In this document: positions 47,591 through 59,243 of the stretch, piece by piece
Layout of the letters: every line of letters starts with the position of its first letter
Position numbering within the stretch: position 1 is the stretch's first letter
Assembly: GCA_020541205.1 (NCBI GenBank)
Contig: CP048208.1
Location: forward strand, 992,001-1,056,000
Origin: Candidatus Hartigia pinicola
GTDB taxonomy: Bacteria; Pseudomonadota; Gammaproteobacteria; Enterobacterales; Enterobacteriaceae
DNA: 64,000 bases
Reading direction: 5' to 3'
Notes under the pieces: generated by a model
What the model was told of the DNA's origin: nothing
The model's input: the letters and a program-made list of their open reading frames with translations, nothing else
Database searches by the model: none
Position numbers and translations under genes: made by a program

Positions 47591-48379
47591 GTATCCTTCT
47601 GCATAGTTACTGAAATAAAAAATATTATTTATTTTATTTTTTTAGAAAATAACATTTATCGTATCTAAAAGTGAGATTATATATCAACTGTTTATTTGTA
47701 CTTTTCTTTTTACTGAACGTAATATGCATGCATGTTGCTATTATCACATCTTCAGTTGTAAAGCTTTACTTAATGTAAATTTTAAGCATGAATAATAAAA
47801 TTCACCTGAAATAAAAATATTTTATAAAGTTCGTTTCACATAATCATACTAAGTTAAAAATAAGTCTATATTCAGAATATGAAATCGAAAATAAGAAAAA
47901 CACAGTATCAAAATACTTTTTTTTATTCATTTTAATATCTAAAATATTTAGATGATATGAAAGATATAACTTTAAGTACACTACTATTAATCCAGACTTC
48001 AGATTGAATAATAATTAAATTGATTATGATATATCTATAGTGTAATGATTTTTTCAAGAATTACATAGATCTTAAAAATCTAAGTTTCATCAATTAAGAT
48101 AACATTAAGAATAAAAGATATAACTAAGATTAATATAATACATGATATGATAAAATTTTAAAAATAACACATTTTGTAAGTGTGTTCAAAAAAATAAGAA
48201 AAATTAAAAATATTTTTATAAAGTAAAACACTTTTCAAAGGAAAATAAGTTTGCAAATTATTTTTAGAGTACTCGGGTTATTATTAAGTGTCTAGTCAGT
48301 AGACTAATGCAGGTAAAATGCATAATCAAAATTTCTACGCTAATAAAAATAAATTTTTTTATAATGGATACAAGAATTT

Positions 48380-48399
48380 TATCTTATCAAGATAAGATA
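48380..48399. repeat. Perfect hairpin, 9 bp arms
   Basis: TATCTTATC (48380-48388), loop AA, GATAAGATA (48391-48399). Noncoding context. Confidence 0.6.
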
Positions 48400-48626
48400 T
48401 ATTAGCATTGTTAGCTTCAAACTATAATACTGTAAAACTATTAATTAGATGATTATAATGAACACTGTACTGAAAATCAACTTAGTTTATTGTGATTTCA
48501 CGATCTTAATAGCCAGTAAGGAAATATGAAGATCATTAATAAAAGTATTTAGAACATGAAAAATATTATTAAAATATAACATGGTTATTCAGACCATATT
48601 TTTTACTAAAAAGTCTATTGATAATT

Positions 48627-48661
48627 TTCCAATATCATATATTTTATATATGATATTGGAA
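48627..48661. repeat. Perfect hairpin, 15 bp arms
   Basis: TTCCAATATCATATA (48627-48641), loop TTTTA, TATATGATATTGGAA (48647-48661). The second longest perfect inverted repeat in the window. It is over 1 kb from both tRNA-Ser and serS. Confidence 0.85.
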
Positions 48662-49982
48662 TAAAATACAGTTATTTCAGTGATATTAATTAAGAGATCT
48701 TTTAATAACTGCAATCCTTATTATTCAGAATTTTCAAAAACTCACACAGTGCAAAAAAAAATTTAATATTTCTCAAAGATGTTGTGTATACTTTATATAT
48801 CCGAAACACTTTTTCATTCAAACATACAGCGATTTTGTAAAAAATGTTTTATACTACTATTTAAACTTTAGAAAAAGAAAATAATTAACAATAAAATTAA
48901 ACGTGAAGAATCCGGAGTGACAATAAGGTAGTTACTTAAAAGTCGCCTTAGAAGCGGTCTATATACTAATAACATTTTTGTTATTATTAACTTATAAAAC
49001 GTTAGGGATACAAAAGCAATGTCTGCAAAGGTAATTGATATTCGGATAAAAGTGTGAATATTACATAAGAAATTATATAAAATAATATATCGTCTAAATA
49101 AAATGTATATGATGATTGATAATCAATATATTTTCTAAACATACAAAAACAATCAAGGCTAAATGCAAAATTTAAGAGATATTGATATATCTTGACATTT
49201 TCGTCTATATCAAGCAAGATTTTCTTCATCACTTAATGTTCAAATGAGAATTTTATGTTTAAAGAATTATATTAAACTGATAAAGTTTATGATTTTTTCT
49301 ATCATAAGCATTTTAGTGTAGTATATGTTGTACACAATGTATAGATTTTCGACAGTTCAGTATAAATGTTATTTACTAAAAATGTTTCATACAAATAATG
49401 TTTTATAAATAAAAGTGTGTGCAGGCATATTTTATTCTTAATGTTACGTGTCTTTTCTGTCATTGCGCAGAACAAAATATTCAGTATTCACTCAAACACT
49501 ATTAACATTTTTATACGAATCTCTTAAACATATTTTATAACATAGTGTTAGCGGGTTTTCCTATACTTCTAACAATTTTTCTATTTTCTATGTTTAAAAG
49601 AATAATATAAGTTCTTTTTCTTGGAGTAGAATACTCAAGAGTAAATAGCATACTATTTATTCATATTCAAAGATATATAGTTTTAAAAATACTTTATGAA
49701 TATATTAATTACTGAGGTGTATATGTCTTTTTAAATTTTAAATAAAAAAGAATTTAATTTATTAAAATATTTTTTTGATTAAATGCACGATTGTAAACTT
49801 TTATTATTTAAATCAAATATAGGAAAAATCATAATATTTAAAAATCTTAATATATTTTAAATAGAAATACACAACCTAATATTTAATGTAAAATTTGAGT
49901 ATTAAATTATTATTTAATTTTATTCAAAAGATTAATTTGTATAACTAATAATTTTATAATTTATCTGGCTTTGTAGTAGAAA

Positions 49983-51272
49983 TTAACCAATATACTTTAA
50001 GCCTTTCATATATGGATGTAACGCATCCGGAATTTTAATGCGACCATCTGATAATTGTGAATTTTCAAGTACAGCTACTAATGTGCGACCAACAGCTAAA
50101 CCAGAACCATTTATAGTATGTACTAGATCAAGTTTTTTATTTTTTTTGCTACGGAATCTAGCTTGCATACGACGCGCTTGGAAATCCCACATATTAGAGC
50201 AAGAGGATATTTCACGATAAGTATTTTGAGCAGGCAACCAGACTTCTAGGTCGTATGTTTTATGTGAACAAAAACTAATATCACCAGTGCATAAGATTAC
50301 TTTACGATATGGTAGGTTTAGTAATTGTAAAACCTTTTCTGCATGACCAGTTAATTCTTCTAATGCTTCCGTCGATTTTTCTGGATGAACAATTTGTACT
50401 ATTTCTACTTTATCAAACTGATGCATACGGATAAGACCACGCGCATCACGACCATAAGACCCAGCTTCTGAACGGAAGCAAGGAGTATATGCTGTCATTT
50501 TCAGAGGCAGTCTATCTTCTTCTAAAATTGTATTTTTGACTAAGTTAGTTATAGGAACTTCTGCTGTTGGAATTAATGCATAAGCATTTTTTGATTTTTT
50601 TTGGATTAGTGTTGTATGAAAAAGATCTTCACTAAATTTTGGTAATTGACCAGTACCATAGAGAGTATGATGATTAACTAAATAAGGAACATACAATTCT
50701 TCATAGCCATGCTGCTCTGTATGTAAATCCAGCATAAATTGTGCAAGTGCACGATGCAGTTGAGCAATTTTTCCTCTCATAACGACAAAACCTGCGCTGG
50801 TAAGTTTAACTGCTGCTGGAAAGTCCAAACCTCCTATTAATTCACCAAGGCTAACATGATCTTTAACTTCAAAATCATATTGACGTGGCTTACCCCAGCG
50901 CAAAACTTCAATATTATCAGAATCATTTTTACCATCCGGTATGTCATCATTAGGTATGTTTGGGATGTTTAAAGTAATATCGCGGATTTCTTGTTGCAGC
51001 TTATATAGCGTTAATTTAGAAGCATTTAATTTTTTAGCTAATTCGTTCATTTCTTGACGCAGAGTGTGAGTATCTTCACCACGCGACTGAGCAGCGCAAA
51101 TAGTTTTAGAGTGTAGATGACGTTCTGCTTGTAGACGTTCAGTTTTAACTTGAAATACTTTTCTGCGTGCTTCCAATGCACGAAATTGTTTCACATCAAG
51201 AATGTAGCCTTTACGAGCTAGTTTTTTAGCAACTTTTTCTAATTCTGTACGCAATAAATTTGGATCAAGCAT
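49983..51272 (-). CDS. serS: Serine--tRNA ligase (seryl-tRNA synthetase, SerS)
   Basis: Class II synthetase that charges tRNA-Ser (and tRNA-Sec where present). The 429 residues compare with 430 in E. coli. The N-terminal coiled-coil arm that grips the long variable arm of tRNA-Ser covers about residues 25-105. The core includes [15 protein letters not shown], motif 2 ([21 protein letters not shown], here with Ala for the usual Thr) and motif 3 ([13 protein letters not shown]). The segment usually written GDMGFGA before KTYDLEVW is changed to GDISFCS, a mild oddity. CAGGA lies 6 nt before the ATG. Upstream on the same strand is lolA, as in enterobacteria, with rarA missing from between them. 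Confidence 0.97.
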   Translation of the reverse strand: MLDPNLLRTELEKVAKKLARKGYILDVKQFRALEARRKVFQVKTERLQAERHLHSKTICAAQSRGEDTHTLRQEMNELAKKLNASKLTLYKLQQEIRDITLNIPNIPNDDIPDGKNDSDNIEVLRWGKPRQYDFEVKDHVSLGELIGGLDFPAAVKLTSAGFVVMRGKIAQLHRALAQFMLDLHTEQHGYEELYVPYLVNHHTLYGTGQLPKFSEDLFHTTLIQKKSKNAYALIPTAEVPITNLVKNTILEEDRLPLKMTAYTPCFRSEAGSYGRDARGLIRMHQFDKVEIVQIVHPEKSTEALEELTGHAEKVLQLLNLPYRKVILCTGDISFCSHKTYDLEVWLPAQNTYREISSCSNMWDFQARRMQARFRSKKNKKLDLVHTINGSGLAVGRTLVAVLENSQLSDGRIKIPDALHPYMKGLKYIG

Positions 51273-52552
51273 GTTTATCCTGTAATTATTATTGTAATAA
51301 TGAATATCACCTAATATAACTTGCTTCTATATTATATCTATAATACTTGAATTTTCTTTGTCTGACTTACTTAATAATATATACTTGTCGGGTTATGATA
51401 TTCGTTACTTATAATATATATTAAATTATTACATCTGTATGTTAGTAAATATAGAATTATTCTAATGTAAGTATCGTTTAAATCAGTAATAGTGTTGTGT
51501 GAAACTATTTGATTCTGTTTATGAAGCAGTTGAATTGTCTAACTACTTTTAGAGCGTTGTGCGTTAAATTCTAATATTTAATTGCTTATATTTCAAGTAA
51601 AAATAGTTCACTAATAATATCAATCTTTCGTGGATGATAGATAAATGTGTTATTTTTTCTTTACTTTCAATGCTTAAAGAAGTTGTGTTAATATATTTTA
51701 ACACTTAGAAATGTTTAATATAAATTATATTCTATCAACTGCTAGCACTGTTCTATAAACAGTCAAATCTATATTATTATTGTTCATATTCTGATAAGAA
51801 TAAAACGAAATATATAACTAGTAGTTAACTTTCTAAAAAAACCAACATAAGAAAAGAGAGCCTCATACGTTAATAAACAACGCGCGTAATTTGAGGATGA
51901 AAATTTGTTAATATCTTTAAAGAAAATTGTTAATAATACTAAACAATACATAAATAATAGTTACTTTCTTTATAATCTAGACATATTATGATAGTAAATT
52001 ACTATATACTCAACCGAATGATCATGTATATAAAAAATTAAATCATAATAGCAATAACTTTTACTATAAATAACACACAATAAGTTAATCACTTTTTTTG
52101 TAATCATTTTCTAGTTTTCAGTACATTTTCATAGAAATTAGTTACTGATATATTGAGTGTAATTTCTAAAATATTCAGAGTGAATTTCGTATGTTATTTA
52201 ACTAGTTTAACCATTAATTTATGAGTATTATAATAATAACATGCATATCTTAGTGACATATCTTATTTTTATAGTTTGTCATAATATATTTTAAATATCA
52301 CTATAATTTTATGAATTTAAAAATACAAGTTTTTTTCAAAAGTAACGATAAAATTAATGCGAAATAAATATTATTTTATCACTTAGTGGATTTTTCTTCT
52401 TAGATATTTCAAAAATAATTTAATGGTTTTTTCTTTTTTAAAAAGAAATTCTACAATAATATGTTATTTAAGAATTTTCAGATATATAAGATACTATCAT
52501 AGATAAAATTAATTGTATAAACAATAGAGTATAAGCTACACATTATTATTTA
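51273..52552. other. Gap of rarA size between lolA and serS
   Basis: In E. coli the order is lolA-rarA-serS, all on one strand. Here the 1280 bp between lolA and serS is close to the length of rarA (about 1.34 kb), yet no frame gives recognisable RarA sequence. Probably the fully eroded gene. The 270 bp next to lolA is especially A+T-rich. Confidence 0.55.
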
Positions 52553-53173
52553 TTATTTTTTAGCAGCGCGTTGATCATCAAGCTTTGCTGATTTTGGGAT
52601 AATAAATAAAAATTTACGTTTATCTATATTACAATTTTTTTGTTCTTTTAGTTGAAAATCATTTGTTTGTCCATCTTGAACTATAGCAGAAAATTTTTCG
52701 ACCGTTCCTTTCGGAGAGACTGTAATTGAAAAATGTTTTACTATTCCGTTAATCCATTTAGATTTTAAATCAAAAGTATCACCATGCTGCATAATACAGT
52801 ATTGTTCCCAATCTAATGGATTATTACGTGTAATCAATAAAAACGGAGTATCTTGCGTTGCGTCTGATAGGTTAGTCACCGTTACTTGATTAACAAATGG
52901 ACTGTAAAACCATAAAATTTTACCGTTAGAAACCAAAATATTTTGATCTGGTGAAATCATTTTCCAGTGAAAGCGATTAGGACGTTGCAGCCATAACTCA
53001 CCAGAACCTTCTTGTATAATATCACCTTCTGGGCTAATTACTTTTTGCAAAAAACTGGAATGAAAGCTTTTTATCTTATTCAAGCGATTCTGAAGTTCTT
53101 GGCTAGCGTTAGCTAGTACTGAGTTGACATCTAAAATTACAGTGAAAATAAATAGTAAGATTATGTTTTTCAT
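52553..53173 (-). CDS. lolA: Outer-membrane lipoprotein carrier protein LolA
   Basis: Periplasmic chaperone that takes mature lipoproteins from the LolCDE transporter and carries them to the outer-membrane receptor LolB. The 206 residues compare with 203 in E. coli. A signal peptide (MKNIILLFIFTVILDVNSVLA) is visible, with probable cleavage after residue 21. Family blocks: IKSFHSSFLQKV, GSGELWLQRPNRFHW, LWFYSPFVNQVTV, DATQDTPFLLI, and near the C-terminus DDQRAAKK. AAAGGT precedes the ATG by about 6 nt. Retention implies that the cell still makes an outer membrane with lipoproteins. In E. coli ftsK lies upstream; here that side is noncoding. Confidence 0.95.
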   Translation of the reverse strand: MKNIILLFIFTVILDVNSVLANASQELQNRLNKIKSFHSSFLQKVISPEGDIIQEGSGELWLQRPNRFHWKMISPDQNILVSNGKILWFYSPFVNQVTVTNLSDATQDTPFLLITRNNPLDWEQYCIMQHGDTFDLKSKWINGIVKHFSITVSPKGTVEKFSAIVQDGQTNDFQLKEQKNCNIDKRKFLFIIPKSAKLDDQRAAKK

Positions 53174-53217
53174 TATAAACCTTTTATTTGTACTTAAAAG
53201 AGATAATAATTTTTCTT

Positions 53218-53244
53218 AGTGACTAGAGTGATTAGAGTGACTAG
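53218..53244. repeat. Three tandem copies of a 9-bp unit upstream of lolA
   Basis: Unit AGTGAYTAG occurs three times head to tail (53218-53226, 53227-53235, 53236-53244); the middle copy has T where the others have C. It lies 45-71 nt upstream of the lolA start, in the likely promoter region. Confidence 0.8.
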
Positions 53245-55801
53245 ATGTAACTCTATATTTTAATTATATATTATTTTATTACTTCCATGATCAGTACATA
53301 AAATCTTAATCATTAATTTCTCTTAAAGAAAAATTTCACTAATTTTATTATATCCAGACTTGTTAACAATGTAATTATTTTATTGACTTAATAATGCTTG
53401 TTATAAATTATGAATAATATAAATTTAAAAATTAAATTCTAAAATATTTGATACGTTATTTTTAACCACATATCATCACTAGATTACAAAAATCATTCGA
53501 TACAGTATGAACAACATCATCATGATTGCCACTATCTTAACTATAGTCACAGAATATTAAGTAAAATTATACGTATTATAGACTACTTGAAGATTGCTAA
53601 TTATTATAACGGCATGCACTTTTTTAATTGCATACTAGACTATATTTTCATATAAGAATTGGTACATCTTGATAAGAAATGTTAACATATCTTACATAAA
53701 AAAGTAAGATACAAAATACTATCCACCAAGGATTTTACAAAATCCACATTGTTCAATATCATGTAAAAAATTTATCTGGAAATTTTTTTTAATTAGATTC
53801 GTAATAAGATTTACTAATAGAGCACAAGGACTAGCACAAAATCAATGTCAGTTTTATAAAAATTTTAAACAAAAATACTATGTATTATTTCACTTTTACT
53901 TGATTTTATTAAACAATTAATTACTTTGTCTACTTCACTAAAATATACAGTCATTGCAGTATTACACATATAATGTCCATATTATCATTTGTTTGTCTTT
54001 AAACATTTAATAATGCTAGAAACTTATAGCAGGTTGCTATTGTACAACAACGCTAATCTAGAATATACGAAGTATCTTTTTTATGTTAATAACTGTTGTT
54101 ATTAGCAGTTGGGAAATGTCATTAAAATAGACTTTTTTAACATGTTAAAATTAGTCGTTATTAAAAAAATAACTTTTATTTTTAATTTACAGAATACGCG
54201 AAGGATTATTATATTAATTAATTTAGGTTTCCCCAAACCTTATTTTTGTTTTACTATAATTTTTTATTTTAATAACATCAAAACTAAAATATCTTTAATG
54301 TTTTTACTTAATACTATATTAACCTTAATATACTATTTAAATTGTTTATAATGTAAGTAGTTTTACTGAAAGAAAGAGTATAATATGTTTTATTGACACA
54401 GTCATCTTCAAGTACAATTTTTTAAAAAACTCTTTCATAATCATTATTGTAGTTTTTAAAAGAAAGTGAGTAATACTCTTAATAAAATACGCCTAAAATA
54501 GTTTTGTTAGTAGAAAGATATTGTATATATTAATGACATGTTTATTACTACAAAATTTAAAATTCCAAGATCACTAAACAGTGATTAATATATTTGAAAC
54601 GTACTTATACAAATTATGAGATAGCCTGTAATGTGTATTAGGAATAAATATTTATCGTATTTAAACATGCTATGGTATGCACTAACAAACTAATATGAAC
54701 GAATATTTTCAAATATTAAAATAATAGTTTCATAATGACGGTTTTGTTCAAAATTATATCTCAATGAGTTACTTTTATTACCTTTTTACGTGTATTAAAA
54801 TGATACAACATCTCTCAATTTAGCGATGTTTTTGATGTTAAAAATAAAAATTCTTCTTACACAGTAAATTTTTTATATAAAATTTTCTCTAGAACATTTA
54901 CTTTAGTTAGTTGTAGTTTTTTAAACAACAACTAAAAAATTATTTAACATGCTTTTGTTTTTCGTACTGATTTTCACAACTTTTCTTACTTATAATTATG
55001 TTGAAATGTAAGCATCTATTAATAATCTTTCGTTAATTTTTTTGTTGTATTATTGAAATAGATCTGTTACTTGATCATAGTTAATTTTTTTTGCAATCTA
55101 TCTCATGATAAAATTGAAATTTTCTTTTGAGATACTGATATATTTATCTCTATTGTCAGAGTTATAGACGAAAAAATAGTTTATATCACTTAAATATATT
55201 TAAACAATATAATTATATTACTTAATCTTTACTCCATGTATTATAGAAAACAAACGATTATTATTTAAAATTTCCACGTATAATAATTAATACTAATTTG
55301 AACTTTTGATTAGTATGATTATTTTAATAGGAGAGATTATAACACATATAGATGTTGGTTGTAGTTCAAAAACTTAATTCTTCTGTGATAAACTTGTACT
55401 CAAGTGGTGGGACTTCGTTAAAAATACAATTATACAATATATAGATTTCATCGCTACGAAGATTGAAAGTGTTAAAAATAGTCTTACTGGTTTTTTAAAT
55501 ACTTATTATATAATCAACATAAATATACAGATACACTACGCCTTGATCTCATTAAGTTGATATGTTAAATCGCAATAATATTTCATATCTAGTCAAAGTA
55601 TATCAAGTGCTACCTAAATATTTTATATAAAGTAAAAACATGATTGCGCTATGAATGCAATATTTTTAGTATTAGTCATTTTTATGTGAATAAAAGTATA
55701 ACGCGATTAATATATGAATTAGATACAAAAAAACCAAGAAAAGATTATATATAAATGTATTTTAGTAATGCTTTTAAGTTTTATTATATTGTTATTTATA
55801 A

Positions 55802-55828
55802 TAACAAACTGAGCGATATAGTTTGTTA
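55802..55828. repeat. Perfect inverted repeat, 9 bp arms
   Basis: TAACAAACT (55802-55810), 9-nt loop, AGTTTGTTA (55820-55828). The left arm also takes part in an overlapping TTGTTAT/ATAACAA hairpin just upstream. Noncoding. Confidence 0.6.
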
Positions 55829-57561
55829 CATTCATTATTTTGTATCATGATAATAGTGATCGATTTCTACTAAAAACTATGTTAGTCATAATATACTAAT
55901 CGTCATTACGCAAGTGTTGTATTGTAATATAACACGTCAAAAATCTATTAAATTTATACAAAACGTACCAACCGAAAAAGATCCATAAGGTATTAAGAAA
56001 AAAATAAGATTTCAAACAAGAAAATTTAAAAATAATTAGAAAAGAAAGCTTTAAACGTAATGAGTAAAATATATTAGTGATATTTGCTAAGTATTAATAA
56101 TAATAAATTTAAATGAGATATTGTCTTAATTTTTATCAATAAAAATATTTATAATATTTAATCTATTTGAGCTTATTTCGCAAGAAAAAATTTTTTAACT
56201 TAAAAATAACATATCTTGTAATATGATTTTGATTTTTATAAAAAATTTCATTATCAATCTCAAAGAGAGAATACCCTATTATACAACAAAATTTCATTTA
56301 GTTGAGAAGGTTTTAATACATAACTGAGTATTTACATATTGTACAAATGATCTTGCAATATTTATTATCTATAATAATTAACTCCATAAAATGATGAATG
56401 CGAAATTCTTAGAAAAATCCTTTATCTATGTAACTCTCTTTATAATCTGTGATTTATATTGTTAATATTAACTAATTATTATGAAATAATAAAATAGATA
56501 CCAAAAAAATGCTAATATAAAATTTATGTTATTAGTTATTGTTAGATATACTGATACTCATGATTGTATAAATAATATTATTACAATACTTTCAATATTC
56601 ATAAAACCTACTTAATATTTTTTTATGTAATAAAAAGATCACAATTAAAGTGCGTAAAAATTAAAGATAGGTATTTAAACACGTCTTATGTTTCTTCCTA
56701 TATTCGCCCATATATGTCTAAAATATAATGCAAATAAAACGATCTAATAATTCAAACTTATATTTCCAAGATTAAGTGAAATGCGTTTGTAATTTTCATT
56801 ATTACACTATTAGTTCATACATAAAATCCGAGAATATTTCACTGATATATTCAATAACATAAAATAACACATATTGATATGTGCAAATAATTTTTATACA
56901 AGTTTCAAACTATTAAATTGCATTGTTGTGATACTTTAACTATTGTGCAAGATTGTATGGGTAAACTTTTTATCTATTGTAATATTTTGTTAAATATCAG
57001 AACTATCTATTTAGATCATGGTTTTTATAAGAAGTATCTTTTATTCTTAATTATTGACACATTTAAAAACGTTAAAGTTATATTATCATTTAGAGAAATA
57101 CTAACATACATCACGTCAACTATATTTGTAATATTTTTCTATTAAGAGCTCAATATTATTGTTGATCATTTTTCTTTATAAAGTTTAAAATAATAATATA
57201 CAATACTTTTCTAAGAAAAGCTTTATAATCTTATTAATATGAATCGATACTTGTGGGTTTGTCAAGAATTGTATCACTATTATCATTTTAATATTTAGCG
57301 ATATTTTTTGTTTTTTTGATTATTGAAAAATAAAAGTTGTATTTGTTTAAATATTTTGCAATTACTCTAACTCTTGAGAGATTGTATCATTTTTTTATAG
57401 GAGATATAAAATCATAAGGTATCAATAAATTCTGAGAAATCTCTCATTCAATATAACAATGTAATAAAATTACTTAAAAGAATTAAAATGTAAAATAAAT
57501 CAGTAGAATTTCCTTCGTAGATTCTAATTCTTTATTTGCAATACTTTAAAGAGCGCTATAC

Positions 57562-59208
57562 ATGAAAAGTATTAATCCAACCCAAACAGTAGCATGGTTA
57601 GTCTTAGAAGAGCATTTTTCTCAAATGAAAAATATTCATATACGCGACTTATTTAAACAAGATAATGAGCGTTTTACTAAATTTTCTACAATATTCAATA
57701 ATCAAATTTTAGTAGACTATTCTAAAAATCGCATTACTACAGAAACGTTAAATAAATTAATCGCATTAGCAAAAGAAACTGAGCTTAAATATGCAATGGA
57801 GAGTATGTTTAGAGGTAAAAAAATTAACCGTACTGAAGATCGTGCAGCGTTACATGTTGCACTTCGTAATCGCGATAATCAGCCAATTTATGTTGATGGA
57901 AAAGATGTGATGCCAGATGTAAATAGAGTACTAAAAAAAATGCACCAATGTAGTGAACGCATTATTCAAGGTGAATGGAAAGGTTTTACAGGTAAAGTTA
58001 TTACCGATGTTGTAAATATTGGTATTGGTGGTTCTCATTTAGGTCCTTTTATGGTAACTGAAGCTTTACGTCCTTATAAAAATCACTTACATATGCACTT
58101 TGTATCCAATGTCGATGGCACACATATTGTTGAAACGTTAAGACCACTCAACCCAGAAACAACTTTATTTTTAATTGCTTCGAAAACATTTACGACGCAA
58201 GAAACCATGACAAACGCTCATTCTGCATGTAATTGGCTGTTAGCAACAGCAAAAGATAAAAAATATATCGCTAATCATTTTATTGCATTATCTACTAATA
58301 CTGAAGAAGTTGTAAAGTTTGGTATTAATCCAAATAATATGTTTGAGTTTTGGAATTGGGTAGGAGGGCGTTATTCATTATGGTCTGCAATTGGCTTCTC
58401 TATTATTTTGTCTATAGGTTATAATAACTTTGTTCAGCTTCTTGAAGGTGCTCATGCGATGGATAAGCACTTTATCGAGACAGATTTTGAAAAAAATATT
58501 CCCGTTATTCTTGCTCTCATTAGTATTTGGTATAATAATTTTTTTAAATCAGAAACTGAAGCAATTTTACCATATGATCAATATATGCATAGTTTTGCGA
58601 CGTACTGTCAGCAGAGTAATATGGAGTCAAATGGTAAGTATATTGACCGTGATGGTAAGAAAGTATTTTACCAAACTAGTCCTATTATTTGGGGCGAACC
58701 TGGCACTAACGGGCAGCACGCATTTTATCAATTAATTCATCAAGGCACAAAAATGATCCCTTGTGATTTTATTGCACCAGCAGTAACTCATAATCCATTA
58801 AATGATCATCATATCAAACTTCTTTCTAATGTGTTTGCTCAAACTGCAGCACTTGCATTTGGTAATGCTCAAGAAGTAGTTAAATCAGAATATTCAAAAA
58901 TAGAAAAAAATTTAAAAAATATAGAATCTGTTAAATTATATAAAATCTTTGAAGGTAATCGTCCAACCAATTCGATCTTACTTAAAAAGATTACCCCGTT
59001 TTCTTTAGGCTCATTAATTTCAATGTATGAGCACAAAATTTTCACACAAGGAGCGATTTTAAATATTTTTATGTTCGATCAGTGGGGAGTAGAGCTAGGT
59101 AAACAGTTAGCAAGTAATATCTTGCCAGAATTAGAGAATAATGATGTTATTAATAGGCATGACAGTTCAACAAATAATTTGATTAATTTTTATAAATTAT
59201 GGCGTTGA
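57562..59208 (+). CDS. pgi: Glucose-6-phosphate isomerase (Pgi)
   Basis: Interconverts glucose-6-phosphate and fructose-6-phosphate in glycolysis and gluconeogenesis, in the cytoplasm. The 548 residues compare with 549 in E. coli. The catalytic residues fall at exactly the E. coli positions: Glu355 (NMESNGK), His386 ([10 protein letters not shown]) and Lys514 ([10 protein letters not shown]). PGI signatures [11 protein letters not shown] (about 268-278) and [14 protein letters not shown] are present. The phosphate-loop segment reads GIGGSHLGP where E. coli has GIGGSDLGP; that position varies in the family. One of only two plus-strand protein genes in the window, flanked by deserts. AAGAG precedes the ATG. 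Confidence 0.97.
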   Translation: MKSINPTQTVAWLVLEEHFSQMKNIHIRDLFKQDNERFTKFSTIFNNQILVDYSKNRITTETLNKLIALAKETELKYAMESMFRGKKINRTEDRAALHVALRNRDNQPIYVDGKDVMPDVNRVLKKMHQCSERIIQGEWKGFTGKVITDVVNIGIGGSHLGPFMVTEALRPYKNHLHMHFVSNVDGTHIVETLRPLNPETTLFLIASKTFTTQETMTNAHSACNWLLATAKDKKYIANHFIALSTNTEEVVKFGINPNNMFEFWNWVGGRYSLWSAIGFSIILSIGYNNFVQLLEGAHAMDKHFIETDFEKNIPVILALISIWYNNFFKSETEAILPYDQYMHSFATYCQQSNMESNGKYIDRDGKKVFYQTSPIIWGEPGTNGQHAFYQLIHQGTKMIPCDFIAPAVTHNPLNDHHIKLLSNVFAQTAALAFGNAQEVVKSEYSKIEKNLKNIESVKLYKIFEGNRPTNSILLKKITPFSLGSLISMYEHKIFTQGAILNIFMFDQWGVELGKQLASNILPELENNDVINRHDSSTNNLINFYKLWR

Positions 59209-59216
59209 TTAATTAT

Positions 59217-59243
59217 TTTGATTACAAAACACATATAATCAAA
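59217..59243 (+). terminator. Weak hairpin after pgi
   Basis: TTTGATTA (59217-59224) and TAATCAAA (59236-59243) with an 11-nt loop, starting 9 nt after the pgi stop. No T-tract and an A/T-only core, so only a tentative terminator. Confidence 0.3.

Larger units (their letters stand above)
47591..49982. other. Noncoding desert between tRNA-Ser and serS
   Basis: About 2.4 kb without a supported gene. It holds palindromes at 48380-48399 and 48627-48661, and an isolated GC-richer patch at about 48901-48962. The final 250 bp beyond the serS stop is extremely A+T-rich. A 76-codon ORF-like stretch (49002-49232, minus) has no recognisable homology. Confidence 0.7.
53174..57561. other. 4.4 kb noncoding desert between lolA and pgi
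   Basis: No supported gene. In E. coli ftsK (about 4 kb) precedes lolA, so much of this space may be its eroded remains, but I cannot read any FtsK motif. A triple 9-bp tandem repeat sits at 53218-53244 just upstream of lolA. Hairpins lie at 55802-55828 and 56868-56883 (CACATAT/ATATGTG). Confidence 0.65.

Noticed and set aside
49002-49232. 76-codon ORF beyond serS on the minus strand
   Set aside because: Hydrophobic and aromatic composition consistent with chance; no ribosome site or conserved motif.
54109-54351. 80-codon ORF in the lolA-pgi desert
   Set aside because: Non-ATG start and random-looking composition. Length is within what chance gives in 4 kb of A+T-rich DNA.
56918-57145. 75-codon ORF upstream of pgi
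   Set aside because: Starts with TTG, no ribosome site, no similarity recognised.
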